Below, in pieces: positions 1 through 8,365 of a stretch of DNA of 44,308 nucleotides. Each line of letters starts with the position of its first letter. Within the stretch, counting starts at the first letter, position 1. The stretch is from the NCBI GenBank assembly GCA_947571135.1, contig CANOWY010000011.1, forward strand, positions 1 to 44,308, read 5' to 3'. The notes below the pieces were generated by a model. The model was given only the letters and a program-made list of their open reading frames with translations. It was not told where the DNA came from and made no database searches. The position numbers were made by a program, and so were the translations under genes. The stretch comes from an uncultured Mycoplasmatota bacterium. Lineage in GTDB: Bacteria > Bacillota_I > Bacilli_A > RF39 > UBA660.

Positions 1-960
1 TCACAAAACGGAACATTCTATAGTAAAGTTGTGATTGACGCTAGACAAAATCAAATAGCGGTAGAAAAATTTGTAGATTATATTCTAAGTGATACAAGTA
101 AAGATTTTGAAGTATTTACGCATGAAGCAACAAGTCAAACGCCTGCCTTAACAGATTATCGATATACAGGAAGTAATCCTGATAATTATGTATGTTTTGG
201 AAGTGAAGAAGAAATATGTCCAGAAGATAACTTATACCGAATCATAGGAGTAATACCTACACAGAGTGAAGTTGGTGGAGAATATGAAAATAGAGTAAAA
301 CTAATAAAAAATAATTTTTATACCGAAACAAAAAGTGGTTATTTATTATCTAATGGTGGTTACGATTGGAATAATAGTACAAGTAATAATTGGGAAACGT
401 CTGCATTGAATCAATATGTATTAAATGGAATGTATTGGAACAATTTAGCAGATTATCAAAAATATATAGAAGTTAATGTTTGGTATTTAGGTGCACCAAA
501 TCAAATGACCCATGTGAACGGAACAGGAATCAGTTATTTATCTGCTAAAGATTTATATGAATTGGAACGAAGCAGTCAACAAGGTCATAGTGGGGGAGCA
601 TTGTATTATGTGGGAAATATAGGTCTTCTATATCCTAGTGATTATGGTTTTTCTATAAAAAATATTTCTGATACATTAATTAATTCCAATATTGATTTTA
701 ATATTGAAAATTCTTGGTTATATAGAAGTGAAGGATACTGGACGATAACACCAGAAGCAGGATACTTTCATCCAACTTATGGAGCAGCAGTGTGTGTGAT
801 AAAAAAAGGATCTATTTCAACAAACTGTGCATATTATTCATCATATACATTATTAGATTTAAATAAAGTATTACCAACCTTTTATTTAAAGTCAAATGTA
901 TTCTATAAAAGTGGAGATGGAACAAAAGAAAATCCATATAGGATAAGTATAAATGAATAA
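1..960 (+). CDS. Large surface-type protein, C-terminal part (5' truncated by window)
   Basis: The frame is open from base 1, so the true start lies upstream and only about 319 C-terminal residues are seen. The protein is rich in Asn, Tyr, Ser and Gly. It carries a YRYTGSNPDNYVCFGS segment followed by a Cys-containing turn and LYRIIGVIP, then a W/N-rich stretch (GGYDWNNSTSNNW) and a C-terminal part ending FYLKSNVFY...GDGTKENPYRI. From memory this layout (Y-x-G-x-NPxNYVCFGS, then LYRIIGV) recurs in extracellular, pilin-like or modular surface proteins of uncultured gut Bacilli and in DUF6273-like domains. That family link is recollection, not proof. The function is unknown; a cell-surface location is inferred. 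The last 8 bases overlap the next gene, suggesting translational coupling. Confidence 0.75.
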   Translation, partial: SQNGTFYSKVVIDARQNQIAVEKFVDYILSDTSKDFEVFTHEATSQTPALTDYRYTGSNPDNYVCFGSEEEICPEDNLYRIIGVIPTQSEVGGEYENRVKLIKNNFYTETKSGYLLSNGGYDWNNSTSNNWETSALNQYVLNGMYWNNLADYQKYIEVNVWYLGAPNQMTHVNGTGISYLSAKDLYELERSSQQGHSGGALYYVGNIGLLYPSDYGFSIKNISDTLINSNIDFNIENSWLYRSEGYWTITPEAGYFHPTYGAAVCVIKKGSISTNCAYYSSYTLLDLNKVLPTFYLKSNVFYKSGDGTKENPYRISINE

Positions 961-1144
961 AATAAATTTAAAAATAATTAGAAAATCCTGTGGATTAAGC
1001 CAACAAGAAATAGCAAAAAAACTTAAAATTAAGCAACAACAATATTCTAGATATGAAACAAATGAAAACCAGATTTCTTTAGAGATGTTTTTAAAGATTT
1101 TAGATGTGTGCCATTTAGAGATGGAAATCAAAAAGATTGCATAA
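953..1144 (+). CDS. Small XRE-family HTH protein
   Basis: A 63-residue protein that is essentially one Cro/C1-type helix-turn-helix: LKIIRKSCGLSQQEIAKKLK (residues about 6-25), then KQQQYSRYETNENQISLEMFLKIL, the standard five-helix XRE pattern with the recognition helix at QQQYSRYE. There is no room for a second domain, so it should act as a small DNA-binding dimer. The ATG lies inside the last codons of the upstream surface-protein gene (8-base overlap, different frame) and there is no separate promoter, so it is probably expressed with that gene. Its target is unknown; regulation of the surface gene is a guess. It ends just before the sigma-G-like promoter of the spoVA operon. Confidence 0.85.
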   Translation: MNKINLKIIRKSCGLSQQEIAKKLKIKQQQYSRYETNENQISLEMFLKILDVCHLEMEIKKIA

Positions 1145-1159
1145 TTAATCTTTTCTTTT

Positions 1160-1190
1160 TGTATAAAACTTAGAGAATGTTTTCATAATA
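1160..1190 (+). promoter_or_regulatory. Candidate sigma-G promoter of the spoVA operon
   Basis: TGTATA at 1160-1165 and CATAATA at 1184-1190 are separated by 18 bases. The known sigma-G consensus is roughly TGAATA, 17-18 bases, CATACTA, and spoVA is a classical forespore sigma-G operon in Bacillus. The match lies 20 bases upstream of the spoVAC ATG, with TGGAGG at 1195-1200 as the ribosome site. The assignment to sigma-G rather than sigma-F is inferred from the gene content. Confidence 0.65.
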
Positions 1191-1210
1191 AAAATGGAGG
1201 AATATTTTCT

Positions 1211-1648
1211 ATGAACAAAGATGAATATAAGAAGTTAGTAGATGGTCTAACGCCAAAAGAAAACAAAAGTAAAAATGCTATTATTGCTTTTTTGGTTGGA
1301 GGACTTGTTGGTTTACTCGCAGAATTAATTGCGGTTCTTATTATGAAGTGGTTTGGTATTTCTAGAATAGAGGCATACCAATGGACTTGTTTAATTGTTA
1401 TTTTGCTTGCATGTGCATTTACAGCAATTGGTTTTTTTGATAATTGGGTTACAAAAGCCAAAGCAGGTTTGATTCTACCAACTACTGGATTTGCTCATTC
1501 GGTTATGAGTGCTGCACTAGATTATAAAAGAGATGGATTTATTACAGGAATTGGTGCCAATGTTTTTAAATTAGCAGGTAGTGTAATTTTGTATGGAATT
1601 ATAAGCGCTTTTTTCTTTGCTATTATAGGGGTGGTTATTTATGGCTAG
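1211..1648 (+). CDS. spoVAC: Stage V sporulation protein AC
   Basis: A 145-residue integral membrane protein, about the usual SpoVAC length. It starts MNKDEYKKLVDGLTPKENKS, typical of the family, then has hydrophobic helices at about 23-45, 55-75 and 118-143 and the conserved loop GLILPTTGFAHSVMSAALDY (about 92-111). SpoVA proteins form the inner spore-membrane channel that moves dipicolinic acid (Ca-DPA) into the forespore during sporulation and out during germination; SpoVAC behaves as a mechanosensitive channel in Bacillus. It is the first gene of a three-gene operon behind a sigma-G-like promoter, with TGGAGG 10 bases upstream of the ATG, and it overlaps spoVAD by 8 bases. No spoVAA, spoVAB or spoVAF is adjacent, as is common outside Bacillus. 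Confidence 0.95.
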   Translation: MNKDEYKKLVDGLTPKENKSKNAIIAFLVGGLVGLLAELIAVLIMKWFGISRIEAYQWTCLIVILLACAFTAIGFFDNWVTKAKAGLILPTTGFAHSVMSAALDYKRDGFITGIGANVFKLAGSVILYGIISAFFFAIIGVVIYG

Positions 1649-2615
1649 TTTTAAATTTAATAATGTATATATTAAAGATGATTTTACCGTGGCGGGGCCT
1701 TTGGAAAAAGAAGGCCAAATTCGTAAGTTCGATTTAAGTATGGATGATTATTATTATGGAGAGAAGACTTTTATAGATGCAGAGATTAAGATGCAAAGAA
1801 CGGTAATTGATAATTTACTTTATCGAAATAAAAATGTAAAGAAAATTGATTTCATTATTGGAGGAGATTTGTCGAATCAAATCACAATCACTAATTTTGC
1901 AGTTAAAAATTTTTCTATTCCTTTTCTAGGAGTTTACAGTGCTTGTGCTAGTTTTGTAGAAGGAATGCTTATTGCAAGTCAGTTTATTGAAAGCGGAGCA
2001 AGTAAAAATATACTTTGTATTACAAGTAGTCATAATTTGAACGCCGAAAGGCAATTTCGTTTTCCTATAGAGTATGGAGCCCCTAAAGCAAAAACTACTA
2101 CATTTACAGCAACTGGAGCAGTGGGAACAATTATTACTAATGAGGTTAGTAGTATGCGAGTAGAATCAGGAACATTTGGAACTATTCAGGACTATAATCA
2201 GAAAGATGCTGCACATATGGGAGCGGTGATGACACCAGCAGCGGTTTCGGTTTTAATGGATCATTTACAAGATTTAAAACGCAATGTAGATTACTACGAT
2301 TTGATTTTAACAGGAGATTTGGGAAGTATTGGAACAGATATTTTAAAAGAATTCTTAAAAATAAATTATGGTGTAAAATTAAAAAATCATATAGATGCGG
2401 GCTGTGAAATTTTTTTGCCTAGTCAAGATGTGTATTCAGGTTCATCTGGACCTGTTACACTTCCACTTGTTTTATTTAATAAAATATTAAAAAATAAAAA
2501 ATATAAAAAGATTTTGCTTATTGCAACAGGTTCTTTGCATTCTAAAGATACTACGAATCAAAAAAAGACAATTCCTAGTATTGCACATGCTGTTAGTTTG
2601 GAGGTTTTATCATGA
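1641..2615 (+). CDS. spoVAD: Stage V sporulation protein AD
   Basis: A 324-residue soluble protein with the thiolase-like fold of SpoVAD. Visible landmarks are GVYSACASFVEGMLIASQF (about 97-115, around the former thiolase cysteine), the SSHNLNAERQFRFPIEYG segment and FTATGAVGTI, all characteristic of SpoVAD. It sits at the inner spore membrane and binds dipicolinic acid as part of the SpoVA uptake/release machinery. The ATG at 1641 overlaps the end of spoVAC by 8 bases, with GGGGTGG upstream as ribosome site. The 3' end overlaps spoVAE by 4 bases (ATGA), so the three genes are tightly coupled. The family assignment is firm; the DPA-binding role is taken from the Bacillus homologue. Confidence 0.96.
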   Translation: MASFKFNNVYIKDDFTVAGPLEKEGQIRKFDLSMDDYYYGEKTFIDAEIKMQRTVIDNLLYRNKNVKKIDFIIGGDLSNQITITNFAVKNFSIPFLGVYSACASFVEGMLIASQFIESGASKNILCITSSHNLNAERQFRFPIEYGAPKAKTTTFTATGAVGTIITNEVSSMRVESGTFGTIQDYNQKDAAHMGAVMTPAAVSVLMDHLQDLKRNVDYYDLILTGDLGSIGTDILKEFLKINYGVKLKNHIDAGCEIFLPSQDVYSGSSGPVTLPLVLFNKILKNKKYKKILLIATGSLHSKDTTNQKKTIPSIAHAVSLEVLS

Positions 2616-2962
2616 ACTTTTTAAGTGCTTTTCTATTTGCAGGCATTGCATGTTTTCTAGCTCAATTAATTTTGGATAATACAAAATTAACACCAGGACA
2701 TGTTACCAGTTTTTTTACGATTATAGGGGCATTTTTTGCACTACTAGGTTGTTATGAAAAGTTTATTGATTTTGCAGGTGGTGGTGCTACTACTATAATT
2801 TCTAATTTTGGATACATGCTTTATAAGGGGGCATATTTAGGGTTTCAAGAAAATGGTATTATAGGTTTATTTTCTGGTTTATTAACTTATAGTTCCTGTG
2901 CTATTGCAGGGGTTGTGGTATTTGCTTTTGTCTTAACTTTAATTTTTAAGCCAAAGGATTAA
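2612..2962 (+). CDS. spoVAE: Stage V sporulation protein AE (SpoVAEb type)
   Basis: A 116-residue membrane protein. It has four hydrophobic segments (about 2-20, 30-50, 62-85 and 92-113) and the family pattern LAQLILDNTKLTPGHVTSFF followed by GGGATTIISNFG. The size fits SpoVAEb, the membrane component of the SpoVA channel that works with SpoVAC and SpoVAD in Ca-DPA movement. It starts at an ATGA overlap with spoVAD, indicating translational coupling, and ends three bases before a strong terminator hairpin, so it is the last gene of the operon. The family call is firm. Confidence 0.94.
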   Translation: MNFLSAFLFAGIACFLAQLILDNTKLTPGHVTSFFTIIGAFFALLGCYEKFIDFAGGGATTIISNFGYMLYKGAYLGFQENGIIGLFSGLLTYSSCAIAGVVVFAFVLTLIFKPKD

Positions 2963-2964
2963 TT

Positions 2965-2995
2965 AAAATTGTAACATAGTTTACAATTTTTTTTT
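2965..2995 (+). terminator. Rho-independent terminator of spoVA operon
   Basis: Perfect 10-bp stem AAAATTGTAA (2965-2974) with TTACAATTTT (2981-2990), a 6-base loop and a run of T residues to 2995. Confidence 0.85.
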
Positions 2996-3118
2996 AAAAC
3001 TTAAATTGTTTATTTTGAGACGTTTTTTTAAAGTTCATTTTAATATTTTGTTATATTATTACCAATATTTAGAAAATAGTATGTGTATTGTTTTTTTTGT
3101 ATTTAGAAAGGAGTGCTT

Positions 3119-3571
3119 ATGAAAAAGAAAAAAATTTTATTTATGAGTATTGCAATCTTTTGTGCCTTTTTTATAGAAGTTCTAAGTGTAAAGGCTCAAA
3201 CCATATCTTTTAATTTAAAAAGCGGTACAACCGAGTGGACATTTCCAGATCATGATGATTATAAATATGCCGTTGTAGAATTTAGTGCAACTGAGGGTGC
3301 AAAAACTCAAATGTATTTTCAAGGAGCAAATAATGTGTTATCTTTCGTAAAAACTTTAGGTAGTTCTCCCCAATTTACTTTAAAAAGTTGGAATAAAGTG
3401 TATATTCTTCCTCGAAGTGGAATGGCTTGTCCACCAGATGCAACACGTTGTTTTGGGGCAGGACTTAGCAATTCTCAAACTACGTTGATTACTCGTGATT
3501 TTGCTACGTATGGGTTAAGAATCGTTGGTGGAGATGCAAATTATAGTGGTACAATTTCATATTATTCTTAA
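3119..3571 (+). CDS. Small secreted protein of unknown function
   Basis: A 150-residue protein with a clear Sec signal peptide: KKKK start, hydrophobic core ILFMSIAIFCAFFIEVLSV and a probable cleavage near VKAQ (about residues 26-28). The mature part is about 123 residues, rich in beta-forming residues, with aromatic patches (TTEWTFPDHDDYKYAVVEF), two Cys around PPDAT (CPPDATRC) that could form a disulfide, and an end in GTISYYS. The ATG at 3119 is preferred over the upstream GTG because AAAGGAG (3107-3113) sits five bases before it. It is followed by its own terminator and then by a one-polypeptide ABC/FtsX transporter, which suggests a secreted peptide or toxin-like product with export or immunity. 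That pairing is inference; I do not recognise the family. Confidence 0.8.
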   Translation: MKKKKILFMSIAIFCAFFIEVLSVKAQTISFNLKSGTTEWTFPDHDDYKYAVVEFSATEGAKTQMYFQGANNVLSFVKTLGSSPQFTLKSWNKVYILPRSGMACPPDATRCFGAGLSNSQTTLITRDFATYGLRIVGGDANYSGTISYYS

Positions 3572-3580
3572 TTTTTAATC

Positions 3581-3616
3581 AAATAGGTTATTCTTTAAGG
3601 GAACAACCTATTTTTT
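3581..3616 (+). terminator. Terminator after the secreted protein gene
   Basis: AAATAGGTT (3581-3589) pairs with AACCTATTT (3605-3613), with a T run to 3616. The ribosome site of the ABC gene (GAGGAG, 3617-3622) follows directly, so read-through could feed the transporter at a reduced level. Confidence 0.75.
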
Positions 3617-3629
3617 GAGGAGTGTAAAA

Positions 3630-5654
3630 GTGTTAGAGTTAAAAAAAATATCAAAAAAATTTAAAGTTGGTTCAGAAGATGTCCCTATTTTTAAAGATTT
3701 ATCTTTGCAATTTCCTACTAAGGGATTTGTATTGGTGTATGGAAAAAGTGGTACTGGAAAATCAACTTTGTTAAATATTATTAGTGGCATATTAAGTCCT
3801 GATAGTGGGTCAGTTATCTGGAATGGATTTAATATGACTAAATTAAAATTAGATGAGAGATTGCATCTTTTACAAAACAAATTTGCTATTATTTTTCAAG
3901 ATTACAATTTATTCGATAATTTAACAGTTCATGAGAACTTAAAAATAGTGAATTATACTAGAAAAGAAGATTACGATTTTATTATAAGGTATTTAAAGAT
4001 AGAGAACTTAATAAATAAAAAAATATATAATTTATCTGGTGGAGAAAAACAAAGAGTTGCCATTGCTAGAGCCTATTTACAAAACTCGGAGATTCTTTTA
4101 TGTGATGAAGTAACTTCTTCTATTGGAGAACAACAATCTTCTCAAATTCTTGATTTATTAAAAGAGGAAAGTAAAAAAAAATTAGTCATTGTTGTAAGTC
4201 ATGACGTTGCTTTAGTTTCAAAATATGCTGATTTTTTTCTTAATTTAGAAACATTAGAACAAACAAATGTTGTTTTAAATCATGAGGATTCAGAAAAAAA
4301 AGTTTCTATTTGTAATTATAAATTAGACAAAAAAGTAAAATATTGTTTTTCTTTCTTACATCTGTTAGAAAATAAAAAGAAATTGCTTTTTTCTATTTTG
4401 CTTTTAGTTCTTACTTTTTTTTGTTTTATTGGCTCCAATGTATTAAAAACTTTTTCTATTCCTACTTTACATGCTAATACGATGATAGAGGAAAATAAAA
4501 GCAGAATTACTTTTTTTAAAACAGGTAATTTTTCAACTGAAAATATTTTTTATTTACAAAATAATCTTTCAAATCCAGAAAAATTACAATTGGGAACATC
4601 TTATCGTTATAATAATACAGGAAATTCATTTTTCCATTTTGAGATTAATTCTCGTTTTAATAGAGAAGAAATTGCTTACTATAATAATTATATTTTTAAT
4701 TATTCGTTTTTTGAAATTAATCATTATACGCTTCCTATTGGTTATGAACTTTTAGGAGAACTTCCAATAAAAGAAAACGAAATTGTAATTCCTCAATACT
4801 TAGCGGATATGATTCTTTATCATGGTATTTTAGAAGGAGATCAAATCATTCATTTTACTACATATGAGGAAATTTTTGCTTCAGATTGTTTTCATTTTAA
4901 TGACATTTCTGTTAAAATTTCGGGTATTTTAAAACAAAATATTCAAAATTATGAGAAGTTAAAACAAATCTCATATGAAGAAGCAATGAATCAGTATTCT
5001 CATTTATATGAGTTATTTCAATATGATATTCTTATTTCATGTACTCATATTTATGTGTCTCCGCAATTTAAAAATTTAATTTCTAAAGAAATTTCTCAAT
5101 CTATAAATAGTGCATACATATTTGAAAATGATAAGAAAAAAATGGAAGATATTTTTAGGAAATTTCCTTTGACAGATAGTGAAATTACTAGTGAAACGCC
5201 TTATTCTGAAAGTATACGTAATCTTTTAAAAACAATAAATATTGTATCTATTTTGTTTAAAGTTGTTTTTTGTATAGCCTTTATACTTGCTATTTTAGTT
5301 TTGATTAATTACGTAGAAAATAGTTATTTTGCTCATCGAAAAGAAATTATGATTTTAAAATGTTTGGGATTTCAAAATCGATGTATTGCAACCATTTATT
5401 TTTTAGAAACTTTATTTATTACAATTTTTTCTTGGATATGTAGTTTTATCATTGCAGCAATTTGTTGTTTTATTGGGAATCAAAAAGTTTCTAAATTTTT
5501 ACAGTTTCATTTTTATCCCTTTACAATATCGTTTAGTTCTATTTTGATTATTATTTTTACTAGTATTTGTATTTGTTATATCATATGTTATTTTTTGATA
5601 AGAAAAATAGGAAAAATGCAACCCATTGATATTATGAAAGATAGTATTAAGTAG
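3630..5654 (+). CDS. ABC transporter, ATPase fused to FtsX/MacB-type permease
   Basis: A 674-residue fusion. The N-terminal ATPase (about 1-215) has Walker A GKSGTGKST (38-46), Q-loop FQD (89-91), signature LSGGEKQR (135-142), Walker B ILLCDE (155-160) and H-loop His191. After one membrane helix (about 248-270) comes a roughly 270-residue extracytoplasmic region, then three C-terminal helices (about 540-565, 590-620, 635-660) with the FtsX-like intracellular motif HRKEIMILKCLGF. This is the type VII (MacB/BceAB-like) design, which usually moves or releases peptides at the membrane surface rather than transporting small solutes. The GTG at 3630 is chosen because GAGGAG lies 7 bases upstream. 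It follows the small secreted protein, a possible substrate. Normal systems keep ATPase and permease separate or use two permeases. Confidence 0.9.
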   Translation: MLELKKISKKFKVGSEDVPIFKDLSLQFPTKGFVLVYGKSGTGKSTLLNIISGILSPDSGSVIWNGFNMTKLKLDERLHLLQNKFAIIFQDYNLFDNLTVHENLKIVNYTRKEDYDFIIRYLKIENLINKKIYNLSGGEKQRVAIARAYLQNSEILLCDEVTSSIGEQQSSQILDLLKEESKKKLVIVVSHDVALVSKYADFFLNLETLEQTNVVLNHEDSEKKVSICNYKLDKKVKYCFSFLHLLENKKKLLFSILLLVLTFFCFIGSNVLKTFSIPTLHANTMIEENKSRITFFKTGNFSTENIFYLQNNLSNPEKLQLGTSYRYNNTGNSFFHFEINSRFNREEIAYYNNYIFNYSFFEINHYTLPIGYELLGELPIKENEIVIPQYLADMILYHGILEGDQIIHFTTYEEIFASDCFHFNDISVKISGILKQNIQNYEKLKQISYEEAMNQYSHLYELFQYDILISCTHIYVSPQFKNLISKEISQSINSAYIFENDKKKMEDIFRKFPLTDSEITSETPYSESIRNLLKTINIVSILFKVVFCIAFILAILVLINYVENSYFAHRKEIMILKCLGFQNRCIATIYFLETLFITIFSWICSFIIAAICCFIGNQKVSKFLQFHFYPFTISFSSILIIIFTSICICYIICYFLIRKIGKMQPIDIMKDSIK

Positions 5655-5725
5655 TGTGTATAAAGAGTTTTGGAAATCATAAAACTAAGAGTTGCAATTG
5701 TTAATCTGGTCAATAAATAGACAAG

Positions 5726-5778
5726 AAAAAAACTAAAGCCTGATTCCATTTTATAATGAATTGGGTTTTAGTTTTTAA
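5726..5778 (+). terminator. Terminator after ABC/FtsX gene
   Basis: A long hairpin: AAAAAACTAAAGCC (about 5727-5740) pairs with GGGTTTTAGTTTTT (5763-5776), and an ATTCCA/TAATGAAT apical stem is also possible. The rest of the 5655-6083 gap is AT-rich with no convincing ORF; its right end carries the promoter at 6026-6055. Confidence 0.75.
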
Positions 5779-6025
5779 AAATGTAAAAGTTTTTTTCATT
5801 ACTATATAATAAATCAGTATTATAAACTTAAAAAATATTTTAATAATGCTTTATACTGAAGTTAATAAATAGTTATTTTTTTGTTAATTTACGTTTTTAT
5901 ACAATAATTTATTACTTGTGATTTTTTCAAAATATTAATTTTTTGAAATTCTTTTGGCTTTGTTTACTTTCTGTTTCTTTTCAAATTGCTACGTTTATCT
6001 TTTTCTTTTAAGATTTTGAAATCAG

Positions 6026-6055
6026 TTGTTAAACATGTTCTTATCGTGCTATAAT
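6026..6055 (+). promoter_or_regulatory. Sigma-A-type promoter upstream of the membrane protein/scpAB cluster
   Basis: TTGTTA (6026-6031), an 18-base spacer and TATAAT (6050-6055), 28 bases before the ATG at 6084 with GAAGGGA between. It probably drives the unit running through scpA, scpB and the pentapeptide gene. Confidence 0.6.
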
Positions 6056-6083
6056 TGTATTTATAAGAATGAAGGGATAAAAT

Positions 6084-7043
6084 ATGGCACAGAAAAAGCA
6101 AGAAAAATTTAGTTCTAAAAATGTAAAAGTAAATAGTGAAGAACTTTCAATTACGAAGATAGGAGAAATAACGACAACAGAGCAAAGTTCTATTTTTGTT
6201 TTAATATTATTTGGATGTGTACTTGTTTTTATTTTCTTTTTACCAACGATTGTAAATTGGATTAAAGGATCAGATGATAAACCAGATTATAGTGTACTGG
6301 AGAATGATAAGAATTTGAATGAAACAGAAAAACCAGATACACCTAGTCAAGGCACAGTAGAAGAATACTATAATTTTAGTGATACACTATCTATTTCTTT
6401 AGAAACAGGTATTACTATCTCTAATTTTGTTATAAATGCAAATGGGCTTTCTTTTACAGTAACAAATACTAATGAAACACGTTTTTATTTTAATAAGGAT
6501 AATTATTTTTTGGAATTATATACAGAAGATAATACTCTTTTAGAAAGAATTATTTTAAGTGATGTAGTAGTAGCAAGCAAAAATAATATGGTTTTAGAGT
6601 TTGCCATTTCTGATACTTCTCGTAATAGTATGAAAAAATTACTATTTGTAAAAAAAGATAGAGTTATGTATCCAGATATTTTACTTGAAAAGAATGAAAA
6701 CCAGGAAGAATTTTTAACATGTATAAAAGGTGGAGAAACAATAACGTACACCTTTAAAGATTTAAAGTTAAATAGAATTACAGAAGCAATCAATTATGAT
6801 GTAACAAATCCTAATTATTCTGTGCTTCTAGAACAATGGAAAACAGATTCTGAGAAATTAAATTCTGTGGAAGGTATTACTTCTATCTTTGTAAATACAG
6901 GGAATGGATTTTTAGTGAATACAGTAATAGACTTAAAAAATGTTAAAAATTCTAATGTAGAGAGTGTGCATTATTATCCTAATGAAACCCTTGCTAAGGT
7001 TGTTAAATTTGAAATGGAAGCACGAGGGTTTCAATGTAAATAA
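6084..7043 (+). CDS. Single-span membrane protein of unknown function
   Basis: A 319-residue bitopic protein. A charged cytoplasmic N-terminus (about 1-36) is followed by one strong membrane helix (SIFVLILFGCVLVFIFFLPTI, about 37-57). A Lys/Glu/Pro-rich linker and an extracellular beta-rich region follow, containing TNTNETRFYFNKDNYFLELY and an end with the single Cys of FQCK. The topology suggests a surface-anchored domain outside the cell. I do not recognise the family. It is 15 bases upstream of scpA in the same orientation and seems to share its promoter, so it belongs to the same transcription unit, but no link to chromosome segregation can be read from the sequence. Confidence 0.85.
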   Translation: MAQKKQEKFSSKNVKVNSEELSITKIGEITTTEQSSIFVLILFGCVLVFIFFLPTIVNWIKGSDDKPDYSVLENDKNLNETEKPDTPSQGTVEEYYNFSDTLSISLETGITISNFVINANGLSFTVTNTNETRFYFNKDNYFLELYTEDNTLLERIILSDVVVASKNNMVLEFAISDTSRNSMKKLLFVKKDRVMYPDILLEKNENQEEFLTCIKGGETITYTFKDLKLNRITEAINYDVTNPNYSVLLEQWKTDSEKLNSVEGITSIFVNTGNGFLVNTVIDLKNVKNSNVESVHYYPNETLAKVVKFEMEARGFQCK

Positions 7044-7058
7044 AGGAGGGAATTACAA

Positions 7059-7781
7059 GTGGATTACTTAATAGATATTAATGACTTTCATGGGCCACTT
7101 GATTTATTATTGCACTTGGTTCGTTCTACAGAAATGGATATATATGAAATTGATACCAGTGTTATTATTGAGGAATATTTAAACTATATTGCACATATGA
7201 AAGATTTAAACATTGATGTAGCAAGTGAATTTTTAGTTATGGCTTCCACTTTGGTGCATTTAAAAAGTAAAATGTTGATTGGGGCAACGGAAGAAAAAGA
7301 AGAGGAAGAAACAGAATTTGAAATTAATAGTGAAGAAGAATTAAAATCACGTATTTTGGAATATGAAAAGTATAAAAATATGACAGAAGTTTTTAAAGAA
7401 CTAGAAGAAAAAAGAGGTGATTTTTTTACTAAAGAACCAGTATCTTTAAAACAATATAGTGAAAATAGTTTAAAAAATGATGGAAGTGTAACCATAGAAG
7501 ATTTAGTAAATGCTTTGCTTGCCTATCAAGAGAGATTAAATGAGCAAAAACCAATTCATACTAAAATAACGAAAAAGGAATTAAGTGTTGAGGATCGAAT
7601 GGTTTCCATAAAGGATAAATTAAAAGTTACAAAAAAGATGGATTTTTTGGATTTGTTTGAAGAAGTTACAAAGGAATACTTTATTGTAACGTTTTTGGCA
7701 GTTTTACAAATGAACAAAAATGATGAGATTAATCTTTATCAAGAGCAAAATTTTGGTAATATTGTCGTAGAGGGTAGGTGA
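7059..7781 (+). CDS. scpA: Segregation and condensation protein A (kleisin)
   Basis: A 240-residue ScpA. The N-terminal SMC-neck-binding segment starts MDYLIDINDFHGPLDLLLHL, followed by IYEIDTSVIIEEYLNYI and ASEFLVMASTLVHLKSKMLI, the diagnostic ScpA core. The middle is acidic and the C-terminal winged-helix part ends FLAVLQMNKNDEINLYQEQNFGNI. ScpA bridges the SMC ATPase heads and, with ScpB, forms the bacterial condensin acting at the replication origin region. The start is GTG, supported by AAAGGAGGG seven bases upstream. The next gene is scpB, five bases after the stop, the standard order. Confidence 0.97.
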   Translation: MDYLIDINDFHGPLDLLLHLVRSTEMDIYEIDTSVIIEEYLNYIAHMKDLNIDVASEFLVMASTLVHLKSKMLIGATEEKEEEETEFEINSEEELKSRILEYEKYKNMTEVFKELEEKRGDFFTKEPVSLKQYSENSLKNDGSVTIEDLVNALLAYQERLNEQKPIHTKITKKELSVEDRMVSIKDKLKVTKKMDFLDLFEEVTKEYFIVTFLAVLQMNKNDEINLYQEQNFGNIVVEGR

Positions 7782-7786
7782 AGTAA

Positions 7787-8365
7787 ATGAATTTATTGGG
7801 TGTTTTAGAAGGAATCTTGTTTGTTGTAGGAGATGAAGGGATTACATTAAGTAAGATTTGTGAAATTATGGATATCTCTTTAGAAGAGGCTAAAAATTTA
7901 TTAAAAGAATTGCGCAGTACTTATGAAAATAATGCAAGAGGTATACGGATTAGTTATTTGGGAGATGCTTTTAAATTAACAACTAAACAAGAGCATAAAG
8001 AATATTATAAGAAATTGGTTGAAAATCCTGAAAATAATTTACTTAGTTCTTCTGCTTTAGAAGTTTTGGCAATCGTTGCTTATAATCAACCTATTACAAG
8101 AGTAGAGATTGACGAAATGCGAGGGGTTTCCTCTAGTCATATGGTACGTAGATTAGTTGCAAAGGGATTACTTAAAGAAGCAGGAAAAAGTACAATGCCA
8201 GGTCGTCCTAATCTTTATAAAACAACAAGTGATTTTTTAGATTATTTTGGGCTTGCTACATTAGAAGATTTGCCCTCTATTGATATGAGTAAATACGATG
8301 GTGGAGAGCAAGAAAAAGATTTGTTTACGTCTATTTATAAAGAAGAGGAATCACAAGATGAATGA
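7787..8365 (+). CDS. scpB: Segregation and condensation protein B
   Basis: A 192-residue ScpB with the paired winged-helix layout. It begins LLGVLEGILFVVGDEGITLS and contains LSSSALEVLAIVAYNQPITR, the most conserved ScpB block, then VDEMRGVSSSHMVRRLVAKGL, GRPNLYKTTSDFLDYFGL and LEDLP. Dimeric ScpB binds ScpA and completes the SMC-ScpAB condensin. The acidic tail (EEESQDE) ends in TGA that overlaps the next gene by 8 bases. The sequence is complete with no anomaly. Confidence 0.97.
   Translation: MNLLGVLEGILFVVGDEGITLSKICEIMDISLEEAKNLLKELRSTYENNARGIRISYLGDAFKLTTKQEHKEYYKKLVENPENNLLSSSALEVLAIVAYNQPITRVEIDEMRGVSSSHMVRRLVAKGLLKEAGKSTMPGRPNLYKTTSDFLDYFGLATLEDLPSIDMSKYDGGEQEKDLFTSIYKEEESQDE

Noticed and set aside
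892..1131. Minus-strand hydrophobic frame over the HTH gene
   Set aside because: No ribosome site; it is the shadow of the surface/HTH genes, and the HTH fold is clear on the plus strand.
3119..3571. Secreted protein as a lactococcin 972-type bacteriocin
   Set aside because: The size and Tyr/Trp pattern of that family do not match; only the neighbouring ABC gene is similar in kind.
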